A stretch of 64,000 nt of DNA from Antilocapra americana (GCA_007570785.1 ML661885.1:18293119-18357118); one strand, 5' to 3'; shown: positions 10,625 to 22,050, counted from the first letter of the stretch. Made by a program: numbers and translations. The notes: generated from the sequence alone by a model not told the origin.

Positions 10625-10970
10625 CAAGGCATTCATTCATCTTTATTCAACAAAGTGATATTTACCAAACATTTGTTAGGAACCAGATATAAAGTTGGGT
10701 ACAGGAGTGAAGTGATAATTTGCTTCAGTCGTGTCTGACTCTTTGTGACCCCATGGACTGCAGCCTGCCAAGCTCCTCTGTCCATGGGCTTCTCCAGGCA
10801 AGAATACTTCAGTGGGTTGCCATGCCCTTATCCAGGGTATCTCCCCAACCCAGGGATAAAATCCATGTCTCTTGTGTCTTCTGCATTGGCAGGCAGTTTC
10901 TTTACCACTGGGGCCACCTGGGAAGCCTAAAATATAGTCCTTAACCTCCAGGAGCTCACTGTCTTATGAG
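10625..10970 (+). mobile_element. Ancient mammalian repeat split by a Bov-tA
   Basis: The left piece 'cattcattcatctttattcaac...accaaacatttgttagg' (to 10706) and the right piece 'ccttaacctccaggagctcactgtct' (from about 10937) together follow a widespread mammalian repeat that begins with ATTCATTCA motifs and ends with a 'ggagctcacagtct'-type block. I am unsure of the family name. The Bov-tA at 10707-10928 interrupts it. Confidence 0.55.
10707..10928 (-). mobile_element. Bov-tA SINE
   Basis: Reverse complement of Bov-tA: 'cgtgtctgactctttgtgac', 'ccatggactgcagcctgcca', 'tctccaggcaagaatacttc', and the tRNA-like head 'ggcaggcagtttctttacca' to 'ggaagcct'. Overlapping open frames inside are SINE artefacts. 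Confidence 0.95.
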
Positions 10971-13611
10971 GTGGGGGTGGGGTGGGGGAAAATAGTTTAA
11001 TAAACAACACAGTTAAACTATCATGTGGTTCAGGCTTTAATATAATGTTGATCAAAATAAGAAATGTAAGAACAAATGTAAAACAGATTGGAAGAAAGAA
11101 TGTATACATGGAGATTTGCTGAAATTGAATTGCCTATGGCAAACCTACACAGACCTTGCTGATAGTATTTGGATAGAAGTTCAAAACTTGGATGAGGTAT
11201 CTGGCCTAGAGATATAGACTTGACTGACCTTCAATGTGTAAGTGATTGTTGAAGACATAGGTGTGGATGAGATCACCTTAAATGGTAGGGAGAATTACAA
11301 GTAAATAAAGAACAGAATCATTAGAATCTTTTCAAAGTATAAAGTATATTATAGTATTTGTTCAAAATATTCATTGCCCTTTCCTACTGGTTGCGTATCT
11401 ACCCAATGTGTTCCTTCTGGGTCTGTCCCTGAGGGAAAATTATAATGCCTAATTCACTAATGTAAAGCTGGACCTTGTGATTGTCTTCAGCCAATGAAAT
11501 GTAAGCAAAAAGAACATTAACCCCTTCTGTGCAAAACTTTTAAGTCTGTAACATTATTCTCTCTTTCTTCCTCCTGGGCCTCAATATCAGAAATCAGTCC
11601 CAGAGTTAAGAACCAAAGGTGCCCTGTGATGACCATGTAACATGAACTGAAGGAAAACTGGTGTTTGGAAGGTCTTTACAATAAAATAAATTTGCCCGAG
11701 ATGGATAAGACAGGATGAGTAGAAAGAAGTATAACAGATCAAATAATAAAGATGTAGAAATAAGATTTTGAGATATACAGGAAGTCTAAAATATAGGATG
11801 TGAAATGTTATACGTGAGTCAAAAATGACTGAGATTTTTGATTTGAGTGACTGCGAGAAGGTGACTTTGTTATATGAGAAAGGACAGAGAACCCTACTAC
11901 TACTTTTATATCAGAACTTGCACTTAAATTCCACTTTGGAACTGGAGGAAGAACAAAGTCAAGATGTTTAAATTTGGATAAATTTGTTAAAGATATCTCT
12001 GGTACATTCATGTGGAAATGCCTGCTAGGCAGTGGAATATATAGACCTGGGGTTCAGAATGGGTTTATGGACAAGATGGGGCCCCATGAGAGACTGCATC
12101 CAATAAGAAAGGGGTGGATGAAGATAAAAATCTGTAGGAAACTCATTTTTAAGGGAAAAAGAAAAGAAGAAAAATGGAGTAAAATAAACTTCATAAGAAT
12201 GGTTAGAGAGATAGAAATGAAACATGAAAAAGTAATGTTTAATGTACTAAGCAAAAAGATGTTATAAAAGTGCACTCATGTGGACTGCTACAGAGAGGTA
12301 AATAAAGTTAAAATTTGAGAAGATTATTGATGTTTACAATTAAGAGATACATTAGTATAGAACATTGCCAGAGAGAAGTTCTAAAATCTGTACCTGGGGT
12401 AATAACCTCATATCAGAATTACCCTAGGGAATCTCTGAAATTGCCCTTATATCCTGAGGAGCTGGGCCTTGGAAACTCCACAGCAAAGAGTTAAATTCTT
12501 CCTTTTCTCTTTGAATTTGGGCTGTAGTGTCTTTTCTTCCAGATTAGAAGAGGCCAAAGCCTGGTTTGACAGGGGATTAGAGTAGAGATGAAGAGGTTGT
12601 CCTCTCTCATTTTTTGACTTGGAAGGAGTAGTTCAGTTTTGAAAGGGTAAATCCATATATGCAGGCACTGCATTGAAGCTCCATAACTTTTAAGAGCTAA
12701 GCTTCAGGAGTGTGGTGGATGTGGACGCTTGATAGTAATGAGGAGAGAACTGAGTGTAATGAAGTGAAGAAAGCAAGTTCAAGGAAGAAGCCATCTTGTC
12801 AGGGAGTCAAGGTTGAAGGGAGGTCATCTGGAGAATGGGGAGGTTGGGTGTGGTGAACTCTTTTGTTGGCAGAAGAAATATTGAGATTGAAGACCCAGGA
12901 GAGAAAAGAGATAATTGATGGCAAAGGTTTCCCATGTGAGGTAAGAGGGAACTGTACCAAGAATAAACTGAAAGGAAACAGCACATCACAAAGGAGAAAA
13001 GAATAGAACCTCTTCCTCTAGAACCTCAACAGAGGGCAGGAGGGACATGTAAATCACTGAGTGTACACATAAATCCCATAGTGTCCTTAAGGAAAGTTAT
13101 ACAAGAGTAATTTGTAAACTCTAGGGCACTGAACACTAGTCCCTATTATTATTTTAATTTTCACTTTGGTGAGTTATCCGGAAAGCGGTCTATAGCTTGG
13201 GGGCCAGGTCAGAAATGGACTGTCACTTTGAGAGTCATCTGTTGCAGAGTGATAGTTAAGTAAATTGGATTTAAGAGAAATCTCTCAGGTAAGAGTATAA
13301 GGAGGAAAGCAGGGAACTGCATTCAGTGCATTAAGCTTATGAACTCCATGGAAACTATTTAAGGACAATCAGCACTAAAGGACGGAGTGCTGATGAGAAG
13401 TGGGCCAAAGTCTACAGCTTAGAGTCACAAAGGGCAGTGTCATCAAAAGGGAGGAAGCCCAATGTTTCAAGCTACAAAGTCAATGACAGAGACGCCAACC
13501 CAGCCCCTGCCACAAGCCCCAAGTGGGACAGTTACACTAAGTGTGTGTGGTAAAATGACTGCAGGCTATGTTTAAGGGCATGGCATTTAGTGAAAAGTAG
13601 TCCATTTGCGG
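10971..13611. other. Mostly unassigned, purine-rich DNA
   Basis: No gene recognised. The stretches 11700-12270 and 12700-13040 are purine-rich ('ggagatgagg'-like) and look like ancient mammal-wide repeats of the type also seen at 51.1, 54.3 and 57.5 kb. I cannot name them safely. The open frames (for example 11974-12267) are low-complexity K/E/M-rich text with no domain. Confidence 0.4.
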
Positions 13612-13657
13612 GTTGCCAAGAGTCAGACATGACTTAGTGACTGAACAACAACAACAG
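13612..13657 (+). mobile_element. Very short BovB tail remnant
   Basis: About 45 bases: 'gagtcagacatgacttagtg' then 'actgaacaacaacaaca', the end of BovB or a BovB-derived SINE. An extreme 5' truncation. Confidence 0.75.
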
Positions 13658-14284
13658 GCCATTTTGAGAATCCAGGCTTAGCTCCAAGAATCCTGATGAT
13701 GTCCCAGTTTAAAGCGTGGTCAGGCAAGGGAGAAAGAAAGCTTCTGGAGAATGTGTGTATCAGACCTTGGTTCTGAGCAGAAGGCCAGTAAGGATCATAG
13801 CCAGAAAAGACAAGGACCAGAGTTTTAATCACAAGAGTAGACAGTTCAGGGAAAGAATCAGAAGAGTAAGAGAACTTGAAGACTCAAGAAGGAAACAGCA
13901 ATAATGGCATGAAAATCTTAAATTGAACATCTTGTTCCCTTGGAATGTCCATAGTTGATTCTACATGATGCCTTCTACCAGATATTTCATTGAGGCTTTG
14001 GGTCCCTGGACCACAGTCTTCCTTTGGTCATCATCATGGGTCACAAGTTGATGATCTATAAAATGCTGCTTTCATGATGTTTGGATTTCTACTACTCAAA
14101 TGGCTTTCATTCTCACTCTTTAGTGAGTCAGCCTCTAACTTTCTAAGATGATTTTACCTCTGTTCCACCCTCAGTCCTGCAATGCTGGAGCTTCAACTCC
14201 TCCAGCACTTGCTGTCCCGTACCAGTTCTTCACCATATCTCTTAGGCTCCGCACTCATCTACGTTCCCCTTTTCCTCATAAAAT
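13658..14284. other. Unassigned non-coding DNA
   Basis: No gene or repeat recognised. Confidence 0.45.
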
Positions 14285-14480
14285 AACGTGTGTTGAGTGT
14301 CTGCTGTGTGCTTGACCCTGGACTAAACTCCTTCTGTTTTTTCCTCCCCCAAAATTAAGAGGTAAGAAACTAGCAAACTCTGCTTTTTTAGCTCAAATGT
14401 TTGTAGAAATTTCCCCAAGTTCACAGAGCCTAGTGGAACCTGGAAGTGAATCAGGGGAGCAGTACTCCCAAGGTTGTGTT
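14285..14480 (-). mobile_element. MIR-like remnant
   Basis: The order 'ttgagtgtctgctgtgtgct', 'attaagaggtaagaaact', 'cccaagttcacagagcctag' and 'gaacctggaagtgaatc' follows an antisense MIR. Strongly diverged. Confidence 0.5.
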
Positions 14481-14521
14481 GGGTATTCATCCTGCTGTAT
14501 GTCTTTTCTAAATGCTACCTC

Positions 14522-14700
14522 CTCAGAATTTCGCTGGTGGTCCAATGGTTAAGAATCTGCCTTACAATGCAAGGGACACAGGTTTGATCCCTGGTCAGGG
14601 AACTAAGATTCCCACATGCTGCTGGGCAACCAGAGAAGCCCTCACACATCCCAATTGAAGAGCCTGTGCTCACTATGAAGACCCAGTGTGCCCTCCCACC
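14522..14700 (+). mobile_element. CHR-2 SINE, 5' portion
   Basis: tRNA-Glu-like head 'tcgctggtggtccaatggtt' and 'aagaatctgcc', then 'caagggacacaggtttgatc', 'cctggtcagggaactaagat' and 'cccacatgctgctgggcaac'. The 3' half is short or degenerate. Confidence 0.85.
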
Positions 14701-15060
14701 AAATTAAATACCCCTTGCTTGCATAACATGGATCTCATGACCAATCTTATTGCCACCACTCAAACCAACATCCTTTATTTCCTTTCCTTTTATACTTTTG
14801 CACATACCAAGCCAATCTCTAATTCTGAGGCAAACGAGTTGCCTATTTTCAGCATACTTATTTCCAGGCTGCTAAGTGTTGTTGGAGAAAATTAAATAGC
14901 TGCGCTGATTGCTTTCATTACATTGTCATGATGTCCCAACCTCAGCCAGGCCTTTGCAAACACTAGCAATCCCTTTGCTCTTCTCTCGACAGCTCTTTCC
15001 CACTTCCCAGCATCTGTTCCAAATCTGTTTAGTTTTCCTCGAGTCTACTTTAATTAAAAA
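14701..15060. other. Unassigned non-coding DNA
   Basis: No recognisable gene or repeat. A 69-codon frame starting at 14686 begins in the SINE and has no domain. Confidence 0.45.
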
Positions 15061-15482
15061 CATTCTTAACATGGCTTACTAGGCTCTCCAGAATTGGCTC
15101 CTTCCCACCTCCCTGCTCTCCCCTAGCACTGTGCTCCCCCTGGCTTTGCTATTCTCTCTGATACTTGTAATCCTTGTCTTGTCCCTTTTGGATGTTCTCT
15201 TTGTTGAGTCTGGGAAGCTTTCTCTTGCTTCTTTGTTTAACTAAGTACTCATCCTTCAATGTTACATCATCTGATGAGCCCTTCCTGACCTCCAAGATTA
15301 GCTTAGATCCCACTATAACAATTTAATATTCTGCACATTTTAATGATTTGTCTGAAGCCAGCCTTCCTCTTTTGGTGGGTAATAATGTACAGATAGTAAC
15401 AGTGTTGTCTCATTTAACTAGTTGTAACCTCAGTACATGGCATCATGCCCAGCCCTTGAGAAGTTCTTAATACATATTTATT
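15061..15482 (+). mobile_element. L2 LINE 3' fragment
   Basis: L2-like order: 'aacatggcttactaggctct', 'tcccacctccctgctctccc', 'gatgagcccttcctgacctcc' and a closing 'gttcttaatacatatttatt'. Ancient, non-coding. Confidence 0.65.
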
Positions 15483-15757
15483 TTATATTTAACTGGAATT
15501 GAAATGTTGGCATTAATAATCATATGTATTATTTTTTTGCCCACAGACTGAAGAGACCTGGAATATCTTGGTTGTACATAGTCTTTGAAGGTATAAAAGG
15601 TACCTACAATTGAGTTTTTTCATGCTGACAATAAGCTGAATAAGAAGAGCTTCTCTGATAAGATACAAAATTTGAGAAGGTAAAGAGCAAATAGCGTCTG
15701 TGGAAATATGACTCTCTTGGCCTTGATCTTGAAGAAACTGGGATATTCTGTAGAGTG

Positions 15758-16034
15758 GTCTGTAACAGGGGTCCCCAACCTCTGGAACTGGGCTGCACAG
15801 CAGGAGGTGTGCAGCAGGTGAGGAAGCTTCATCTGCATTTACAGCCACTCTCCAGCACTTGCATTATACCTGAGCTTTACCTCCTGCCAGATCATCAGCA
15901 GCATAATAAGTGTAACACGCTTGAATCATCCCTAAACCAACACCCTCCCCCAACTCCCAGTCCATGGAAAAAATTGTCTTCCATGAAACTGGTCCCTGAT
16001 GCCAAAAATGTTGGAAACCATCATTGGTCTATAA
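15758..16034 (+). mobile_element. hAT-type MITE with 8-bp TSD
   Basis: Starts 'caggggtccccaacctctgg' at 15766, continues 'ggctgcacagcaggaggtgt', and near the right end has 'ccatggaaaaaattgtcttcc' and 'tggtccctgatgccaaaaatg', ending about 16026. The flanks gtctgtaa (15758-15765) and gtctataa (16027-16034) match 7 of 8 bases, the TSD size of hAT transposases. I associate the consensus with the Tip100/Zaphod-like group, but the name needs a search. Non-autonomous. Confidence 0.8.
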
Positions 16035-17510
16035 GACCATATCCTTTGTTCAAAGACAGACCAAGAACTAGGAAATCAAAATAGAAAATGTCAGCAGTTG
16101 GGGTGGAAGGTATCGATAATTTGGATAAATGCCGGATGCTCCACAAATGATCAAGCAAGCTATTGAGGACTGTGGAGGCTGAGGCATTTTTATTTTTACT
16201 ACTTTCCCTAAGCTTACTTCTATTTTTGTATTTTCCTATTTGACACCTTCATTCTCTATCTGGGAGTTGAGGTTTATACTCTGGTGTTACAAACCTGGCC
16301 ACAAACTATATCAGGAGCCAAAATTGCTGAGCACGGGTACAAGAAGTGAGAAGAAAGCAGAATTAACACAGACAAACAGGTGAGGCAACAGATGGCCCAG
16401 ATATGGCAGGTCAATTCTACATTCGGACCAAATTAAAAATGGGCTGATTTATTCAGTCACTCATCCATTCATTCAAAATAGGGAGAATAAAGAAGAGTAT
16501 AACTTTGAAAATGCTGAAGGGAGAGGATTGGGATATTGAGCTGTGTCATTCAGAGGACTCTGTCCCATAGTGAGACAGAAGCATGAATGATTTCTAGCTT
16601 CTGACAAATGTGACTCTTTGGGTGTATCTCTTCACCTCTCCGCATGTTACTTCTCCTAGACATAAGCGTTCTTGTAGAAAGAGGTATATCTCCTCTCAGT
16701 TTTCATAAAAGCACTGGGCTTAACTCCCAATGGTTTGGACTGCATCTTTCACTTCTCTAAGATAGTATGGAGTCAGTGACACAATTGTAAAGTCCCAGGT
16801 CTGGCCACTAAGAAATCAGGGATCACTGCTGGATATTATACCTTGAAATGTGCAAGGTCTTAATTCAAACAAAGCATTAAAAGGTATTCACAAACCTCCT
16901 TTTTTCAGAGAAGGCAGTTTATTGATCTAGTGACTACTGACATCACATGTGTCCCTGGAGAAGGATGAAACCCCCAGCCACACAACTGGACCCTGAATGG
17001 AAATATTTAGCCAAAAAAAAAAAAAAAAAAGGATTTTAGAGGACTTTGATCTGGCTTGGGTTCTAAGGGTGTATTATTCAGGACTCTTTTTGGCTTCAAG
17101 ACACAAGCCAAACTCAAAGTGACTTAAGATGATAAAAAAAAATGTGAAGGCTATTTATTGTTTTGAAGACTGCTGAGTGCATAAGAATTGATCATTGGTA
17201 TGACTGGTTGTAGGGCCCAAATGATGTCATTAGGATCTGGTCCATTTCAAAGTCTCTGCTCAGCATTCCACAGAGAGAGATCTGGTACCTCCAGCATCAC
17301 TTCTTGCTGTCAGCAGTCCCAATGGAAAGAGCTATGTCTCTTCTCAAGTTTCATAAAAATACTGGACTCCCAATGTTCCAAATTATACCTATATTGAACC
17401 TGGCCAGGATCAGGAAACATGCTGAGTGGCTGAATTCTGCATTACATCCTTGCTCTTTTCACTTAAGATATGTCAACCTCATCCATAGTATGAAGTAGAT
17501 TGAGAATAGG
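16035..17510. other. Unassigned non-coding DNA
   Basis: No gene or clear repeat. A-run of 18 at about 17014-17031. Text near 16680-16745 and 17330-17370 shares 'ctc.caatg.t' motifs but no convincing repeat unit. Confidence 0.45.
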
Positions 17511-17514
17511 GAGA

Positions 17515-17715
17515 GGCAGTATCCCAAGGAAAAATGGTTTACTTTTATATGGGAGACCCAGGTTTGATCCTTGGGTCAGGAAGGTCTCCTGGAGAAAGGC
17601 ATGGCTACCCACTCCAGTATTCTTGCTTGGGAAATCCCATAGACAGAGGACCATGGCAAGTTACAGTCGATGGAGTCACAAAGAATCAGGCACAATCAAG
17701 GGACTAACACTGTAT
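17515..17715 (+). mobile_element. Bov-tA SINE
   Basis: 'gggagacccaggtttgatcc', 'ttgggtcaggaaggtctcct', 'ggctacccactccagtattc', 'cccatagacagaggaccatg'. The tRNA-like head is more diverged than in other copies. Confidence 0.88.
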
Positions 17716-18142
17716 GAATGAAGAGGGGAGGATTCTGAATAGAAGGAATAGACATCCATAATACTGGTGTTCTAAGGAAAGAGATTTTGCCTGAGTCAGA
17801 GATGAAAGAGGTCAAGATATTTCTCTGTATTAATTGGGATGTTTTTGTTGTCGTCATAGTTGTTAGAAGGTCCAGAAATCCATCACAAACTAAGTTAAAA
17901 AGGAAATCCATTGGCTTATGTAACTCATACATGGAAGACTGGGACTGACCTCAGGGACTGGATCTAGGGAAAACAACAATTATCAGGACCTTCTACTCTC
18001 CACCTCCTTCCCTTATCTTGCCTGTTGGTTTTCTTTTCTTCTACCACTGAACTTTTTCACCTAATGGTAAGCACGGTTCCCTGAATCCATTGCTCCACAG
18101 CTTTATCAAAAAGAAAAAGGCATTTTGCTAATCAAATCTAAA
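17716..18142. other. Unassigned non-coding DNA
   Basis: Nothing recognised with confidence. Confidence 0.45.
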
Positions 18143-18410
18143 ATAAGATGTCACTTCACCCTGGTCAGGATGGCCATCATTAAAAAGTCTACAAAAGACA
18201 AATGCTGGCAAGTGGGGAAAGGGGATCCTCCTACACTGTTGCTGGGAATGTAAATTGTTGGAACCACTACGAAGAATGGTATGCAGTTTCCTTAAAAAAC
18301 TAAAAACAGATTTATCATATGATTCAGAAATCCCACCAATCCCACTTCTGGGCATGTATCTGAAAAAGATGAAAACTCTAATTCAAAAAGATACATGCAC
18401 TCTAGTGTTC

Positions 18411-18622
18411 ATAACTTCCCTGTTGGTTCAGTGGTAAAGGATCTGCCTGCCAATGTAGGAGATGAGGGCTCAATCTCTGGGTAGGGAAGATCCCCTGGAG
18501 GAGGAAATGGCAACCCACTCCAGTATTCTTGCCTGTAAATCCCAAGAACAGAGGAGCCTGGTGGATTACAGTCCATGGGGTCACAAAGAATAAGACAAAG
18601 CTTAGCAACTGAACAACAACAG
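18411..18622 (+). mobile_element. Bov-tA SINE nested in L1
   Basis: 'aacttccctgttggttcagt', 'ggatctgcctgccaatgtag', 'aagatcccctggaggaggaa', 'ggagcctggtggattacagt' and tail 'agcaactgaacaacaacagc'. Its tail runs into a (CA)n(TA)n tract at 18624-18660. Confidence 0.93.
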
Positions 18623-18623
18623 C

Positions 18624-18662
18624 ACATACACACACACACACATATATATACATATATACACG
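18624..18662. repeat. (CA)n(TA)n microsatellite
   Basis: About seven CA units then TA/CATA units between the Bov-tA tail and the resumed L1 sequence. It could have grown from the SINE tail or the L1's own TATA stretch. Confidence 0.85.
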
Positions 18663-19113
18663 ATGGAATATTGCTCAGTCATAAAAAGGAATGGAATAAT
18701 GCCATTTGTAGCAATATGAGCGGACATGGAAATTATCATACTAAGTGAAATAAGAGAAAGACAAATGTCATGATATCACTTATATGTGGAATCTAAAATA
18801 TGAGACAAATGGACTTACTTAGAAAACAGAAACAAACTCATAGATCTAGAAAACAAACCAAAGGGGCTACCAAAGGAGAAAGTGAGGTGGAGGAGAGATA
18901 AATTAGGAATTTGGGATTAGCAGATACAAACTGCTACATATAAGATTCTATTGTATAACACAGGGAACTATATTCAGTATCCTGAAATAAACCTTAATGG
19001 AAAAGAACATGAAAAAGAATATATATGTATATACATATATATGTGTATGTGTGTATATGTAAATATATATATAACTGTATCACTTTATTGTACAACAGAA
19101 ACTAATCCAACAT

Positions 19114-19419
19114 TGTAAATTAACTGCTGCTGCTGCTACTGCTGCTAAGTCATTTCAGTCGTGTCCGACTCTGTGCGACCCCATAGACAGCAGCCCACCA
19201 GGCCCCGCCGTTCCTGGGATTCTCCAGGCAAGAACAATGGAGTGGGTTGCCATTTCCTTCTCCAATGCATGAAAGTGAAAAGTGAAAGTGAAGTCGATCG
19301 GTTGGTTCCGACTCTTTGCAACCCCTTGGACTGCAGTCTACCAGGCTGCTCCGTCCATGGGATTTTCCAGGCAAGAGTACTGGAGTGGGTTGCCATTACC
19401 TTCTTCGTGTAAATTAACT
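19114..19419 (-). mobile_element. Bov-A2/ART2A dimeric SINE with TSD, nested in L1
   Basis: Minus-strand dimer at 19126-19407. The left edge is the CTG/AGC-type tail (gctgctgctgctactgctgc), then unit one 'tcgtgtccgactctgtgcga', a linker rich in GTGAAAGTGAA (about 19268-19293), and unit two 'gactgcagtctaccaggctg' to 'ttgccattaccttcttc'. A perfect 12-bp TSD tgtaaattaact lies at 19114-19125 and 19408-19419. AGC-type tails of this family are a known source of trinucleotide microsatellites. Confidence 0.93.
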
Positions 19420-19472
19420 ATATACTTCAACAAAAATAAGAATAAACTGAATTTTTTTTTAATTAAAAAAAA

Positions 19473-20465
19473 AGGAAAAGACATTTATTGTCATCTCTAG
19501 CCTGAAAATCTGGGCAAAAATTTTTGACCAGCTTGATTCACTTTTTTCTCTCTTAAAAGCAAAGTCTACTATCAGAAGCAAGGCAGTTTGCTGTGAAAAG
19601 ATAAGCTCAACAGCATAATTTCTCAAACTTCTTGAGTCATAGACCTCACTGGAAGTCTGGAGAAGTCTAAAAACTCCATCTAATAAGAATGCATTTACAC
19701 TAGAAAATATAACATATAGGAAAAGAAAACTATGATATTTAAATGCAGTATTGAAATGTTTTAAAAACAATTTATGATAATTAATATATATGTTTCATTA
19801 TGAATACACTAAATAATAATATATAGTACCACTTCATATAAATACAAAAATATCTGTGATTTATTATGCTAAGGTTACTGTGATTGATTATCTGCATTCA
19901 AACTTGAACAAAATTAAAAATTTTAGTTTGGAGTTAGTGAAAATAAAGTGATCATTTTCCCATCCAAGTTATCACTCCCTTTAAATCCTACTCAGAATCA
20001 CTGAAGCCACCGCACTAGAGGGTGAATGAGGCAACAGTTTGAGAGATCCTTAATTAAGAGTGGATTTTAGGAGCTACTGGATCAGGGTTATCCATCTTCA
20101 CCTGTATAATTTTATACCAGGGCCCACATAAGAAATACAGTTTCACTAATGTTATAGTAACTGCAGTTGGAGAATTACATTGGGCTGGTTGCTTTCACTG
20201 ACCTAGTTATTCCCTGTGTGTCTCACCTGAAAAGTAAGATAATTTATGATGTCACTCTATTGAGAAGAGGTTGTTTCTCACACCTACACTTTGATTTGAG
20301 TTGAAAATTCCTAAGTGGGTGGCTCAGCTCATGTTTAGCACTAAGCCTGAATACCAGAGCTTAATATGTCAAAAAGAACAGTTATTTTCCAGATGAAGCA
20401 TTCTCCATGTTTCAATGGCCAACCAAGAGTGTGGAAGTACAGACCAGAGACACATGGACAAAGTC
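19473..20465. other. Unassigned DNA, possible old DNA transposon
   Basis: 19617-19800 begins 'aatttctcaaacttcttgag' and is followed by AT-rich text, resembling one of the hAT-type mammalian elements, but too diverged to name. The rest is unassigned. Confidence 0.35.
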
Positions 20466-20902
20466 CATGAGATTATTTTTGTAAATTTTTATTGCAACAT
20501 AGTTAATTTATAATGTTGTGTTAGTTTCAGGTGTACTGCAAAGTGATTCAGTTATAAATATACACACATATATATTTATATTATTTTTTAGATTCTTTTC
20601 CAATACAGGTTATTGCAAGATATTGAGAATAGTTCCTTGTGTTGCACAGTAGGTCCTTGTTGATTGCTTATTTTATACATAGTAGTATGTATGTTTTAGT
20701 CCCAAACTCCTAATTTATTCCTCCCTGTCCCCCTTTTCCTCTTTGGTAACCACAAATTTGTCTTATAGATCTGTGAGTCTATTTTGTTTTGGAAATAAGT
20801 TCATCTCAACAATGTTTTTTAGATTCCACATATAAGTGATGTCATGTGATATTTGTCTTTCTCTGTCTGACTTCCTTCATTTAGTATGATAATCTCTTTT
20901 CC
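20466..20902 (-). mobile_element. L1 3' part (minus arm of a 5'-inverted L1)
   Basis: Reverse complement of an L1 3' UTR: 'tttttgtaaatttttattgc', 'tgttgtgttagtttcaggtg', 'gcacagtaggtccttgttga', 'cccaaactcctaatttattc', then the ORF2 end near 'attccacatataagtgatgt' and 'ttagtatgataatctctttt'. It abuts plus-strand L1 ORF2 sequence at about 20903. Confidence 0.88.
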
Positions 20903-21395
20903 ATGGCAAAAAAAGCCATAAACAAAATGAAGGGCAACTTATTGGATGGGAGAAAATATTTAAGGATTAATTCCAAAATATATGAACAGCTCATACAGCT
21001 CAATATAAAAAAAAAAAAACTCAATCAAAAAATGGACAGAAGATCAAAAATAGATATTTCTCTAAAGAAGATGTCCAGATGGCCAAAAGGCACATGAAAA
21101 GATGTTCAACTTCATTAATTATCTAGAAGTGCAAATCAAAACTACAATAAGGTATCACCTCACAGGGATCAGAATGGCCATCTGATCATCATCAAAATGT
21201 CTACAGACAATAAATGCTAAAGAAGGTGTGGAGAAAGGGGAACCCTCCTAAACTGTGAGTGGGAATGTAAATTGCTACAGCCACTACAGAGAACAGTCTG
21301 GAGGTTCCTTAAAAAACTAAAAATAGACTTGCCATATGATCCAGCAGTCCCACTCCCTGGCATACATCTGGAGAAAATCATACTTTGAAAAGTCC
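20903..21395 (+). mobile_element. L1 ORF2 part (plus arm of a 5'-inverted L1)
   Basis: Plus-strand L1 ORF2: 'aaaaaatggacagaagatca', 'atgaaaagatgttcaacttc', 'ggtatcacctcacagggatc', 'gtggagaaaggggaaccctc', 'agacttgccatatgatccag'. In a normal element this would lie 5' of the 20466-20902 part and on the same strand. The opposite orientation, with a gap of about 200 bp of ORF2 between arms, is the expected product of twin-primed reverse transcription. Confidence 0.85.
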
Positions 21396-21860
21396 TAAGG
21401 TTCACATCTATCACCAGACAGACCTTGGTGAGAGCTAACTATGACGAGTCAAAATCTCTACTTCAAGAAGCTAATGATTTTTAATTTTTTTGCCTATTTA
21501 TCTTTCATTCAGAGTATTTTAAAATTATTTTAAGACTCCAGTCTTCTTCGGCTGTGCTAAAAACAACCAAGGGAACTATCTATGATGGGACAAAACTTTC
21601 TAAGAGTAGTGCAGAATGAGGCACTGGAAACCGGCGCTGGCAGCCATCGTAATTTATGTGGCATAAAGGTTCAGGAAATAGATTAAGGCTCCTTGATCAG
21701 CCACTCCTTGCTAATTGGCGATCTCTTTTCAGTGTTAAACCTTGGAGCTTTTGAGTGGATTTCAATAAGAAAACATTTAGTAAAGCATTAGTCAGACTAC
21801 TGTGAACTCAGTTGGGGACAGAGCCAAAAAATCAAATCCAACACAAACTACTATGAGTCA
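21396..21860. other. Unassigned non-coding DNA
   Basis: No family recognised. Confidence 0.45.
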
Positions 21861-22050
21861 AACCTTACGGAAGACATCTTATATATATTATCTTATTTAA
21901 TCCTCCCTCAAACCTTGTGAAATAGCTACCATTATTTCCAACTTACAAATGAGAAAACTGCAACTCAGAGAAGGCGAGTAATTTATTGAAGATCACACAG
22001 CTGGTGAGCAACAGAATGAGTAAGGAATGCTTCACAACAAATCTAGTACT
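21861..22050 (-). mobile_element. MIR SINE, antisense
   Basis: 'tatcttatttaatcctccctc', 'gctaccattatttccaactt', 'acaaatgagaaaactgcaac', 'tcacacagctggtgagcaac': a clear antisense MIR. Confidence 0.8.

Larger units (their letters stand above)
18143..19472 (+). mobile_element. L1 3' region with two nested SINEs
   Basis: ORF2 end and 3' UTR of an older L1: 'ggatggccatcattaaaaag', 'cctcctacactgttgctggg', then after the first SINE 'atggaatattgctcagtcat', 'tggaatctaaaatatgagac' and 'tatagggaactatatt'-like UTR, ending in A-rich sequence at about 19472. Around the first SINE roughly 90 bp of expected L1 ('gcagcactatttac' to 'gatgtggt') is missing. Dead: no intact frame. Confidence 0.88.

Noticed and set aside
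10890..10928. tRNA-like heads of Bov-tA and CHR SINEs (here and at other copies)
   Set aside because: They derive from tRNA genes and keep box-like segments, but lack a cloverleaf and are part of SINEs, so they are not tRNA genes.
11974..13904. Several K/E/R-rich plus-strand frames and their minus-strand shadows
   Set aside because: Low-complexity purine-rich sequence; no conserved domain, no splice or start context that sets one frame apart.
15513..15848. 111-codon minus-strand frame
   Set aside because: It runs across the boundary of a hAT MITE and unassigned DNA, with overlapping alternative frames and no domain.
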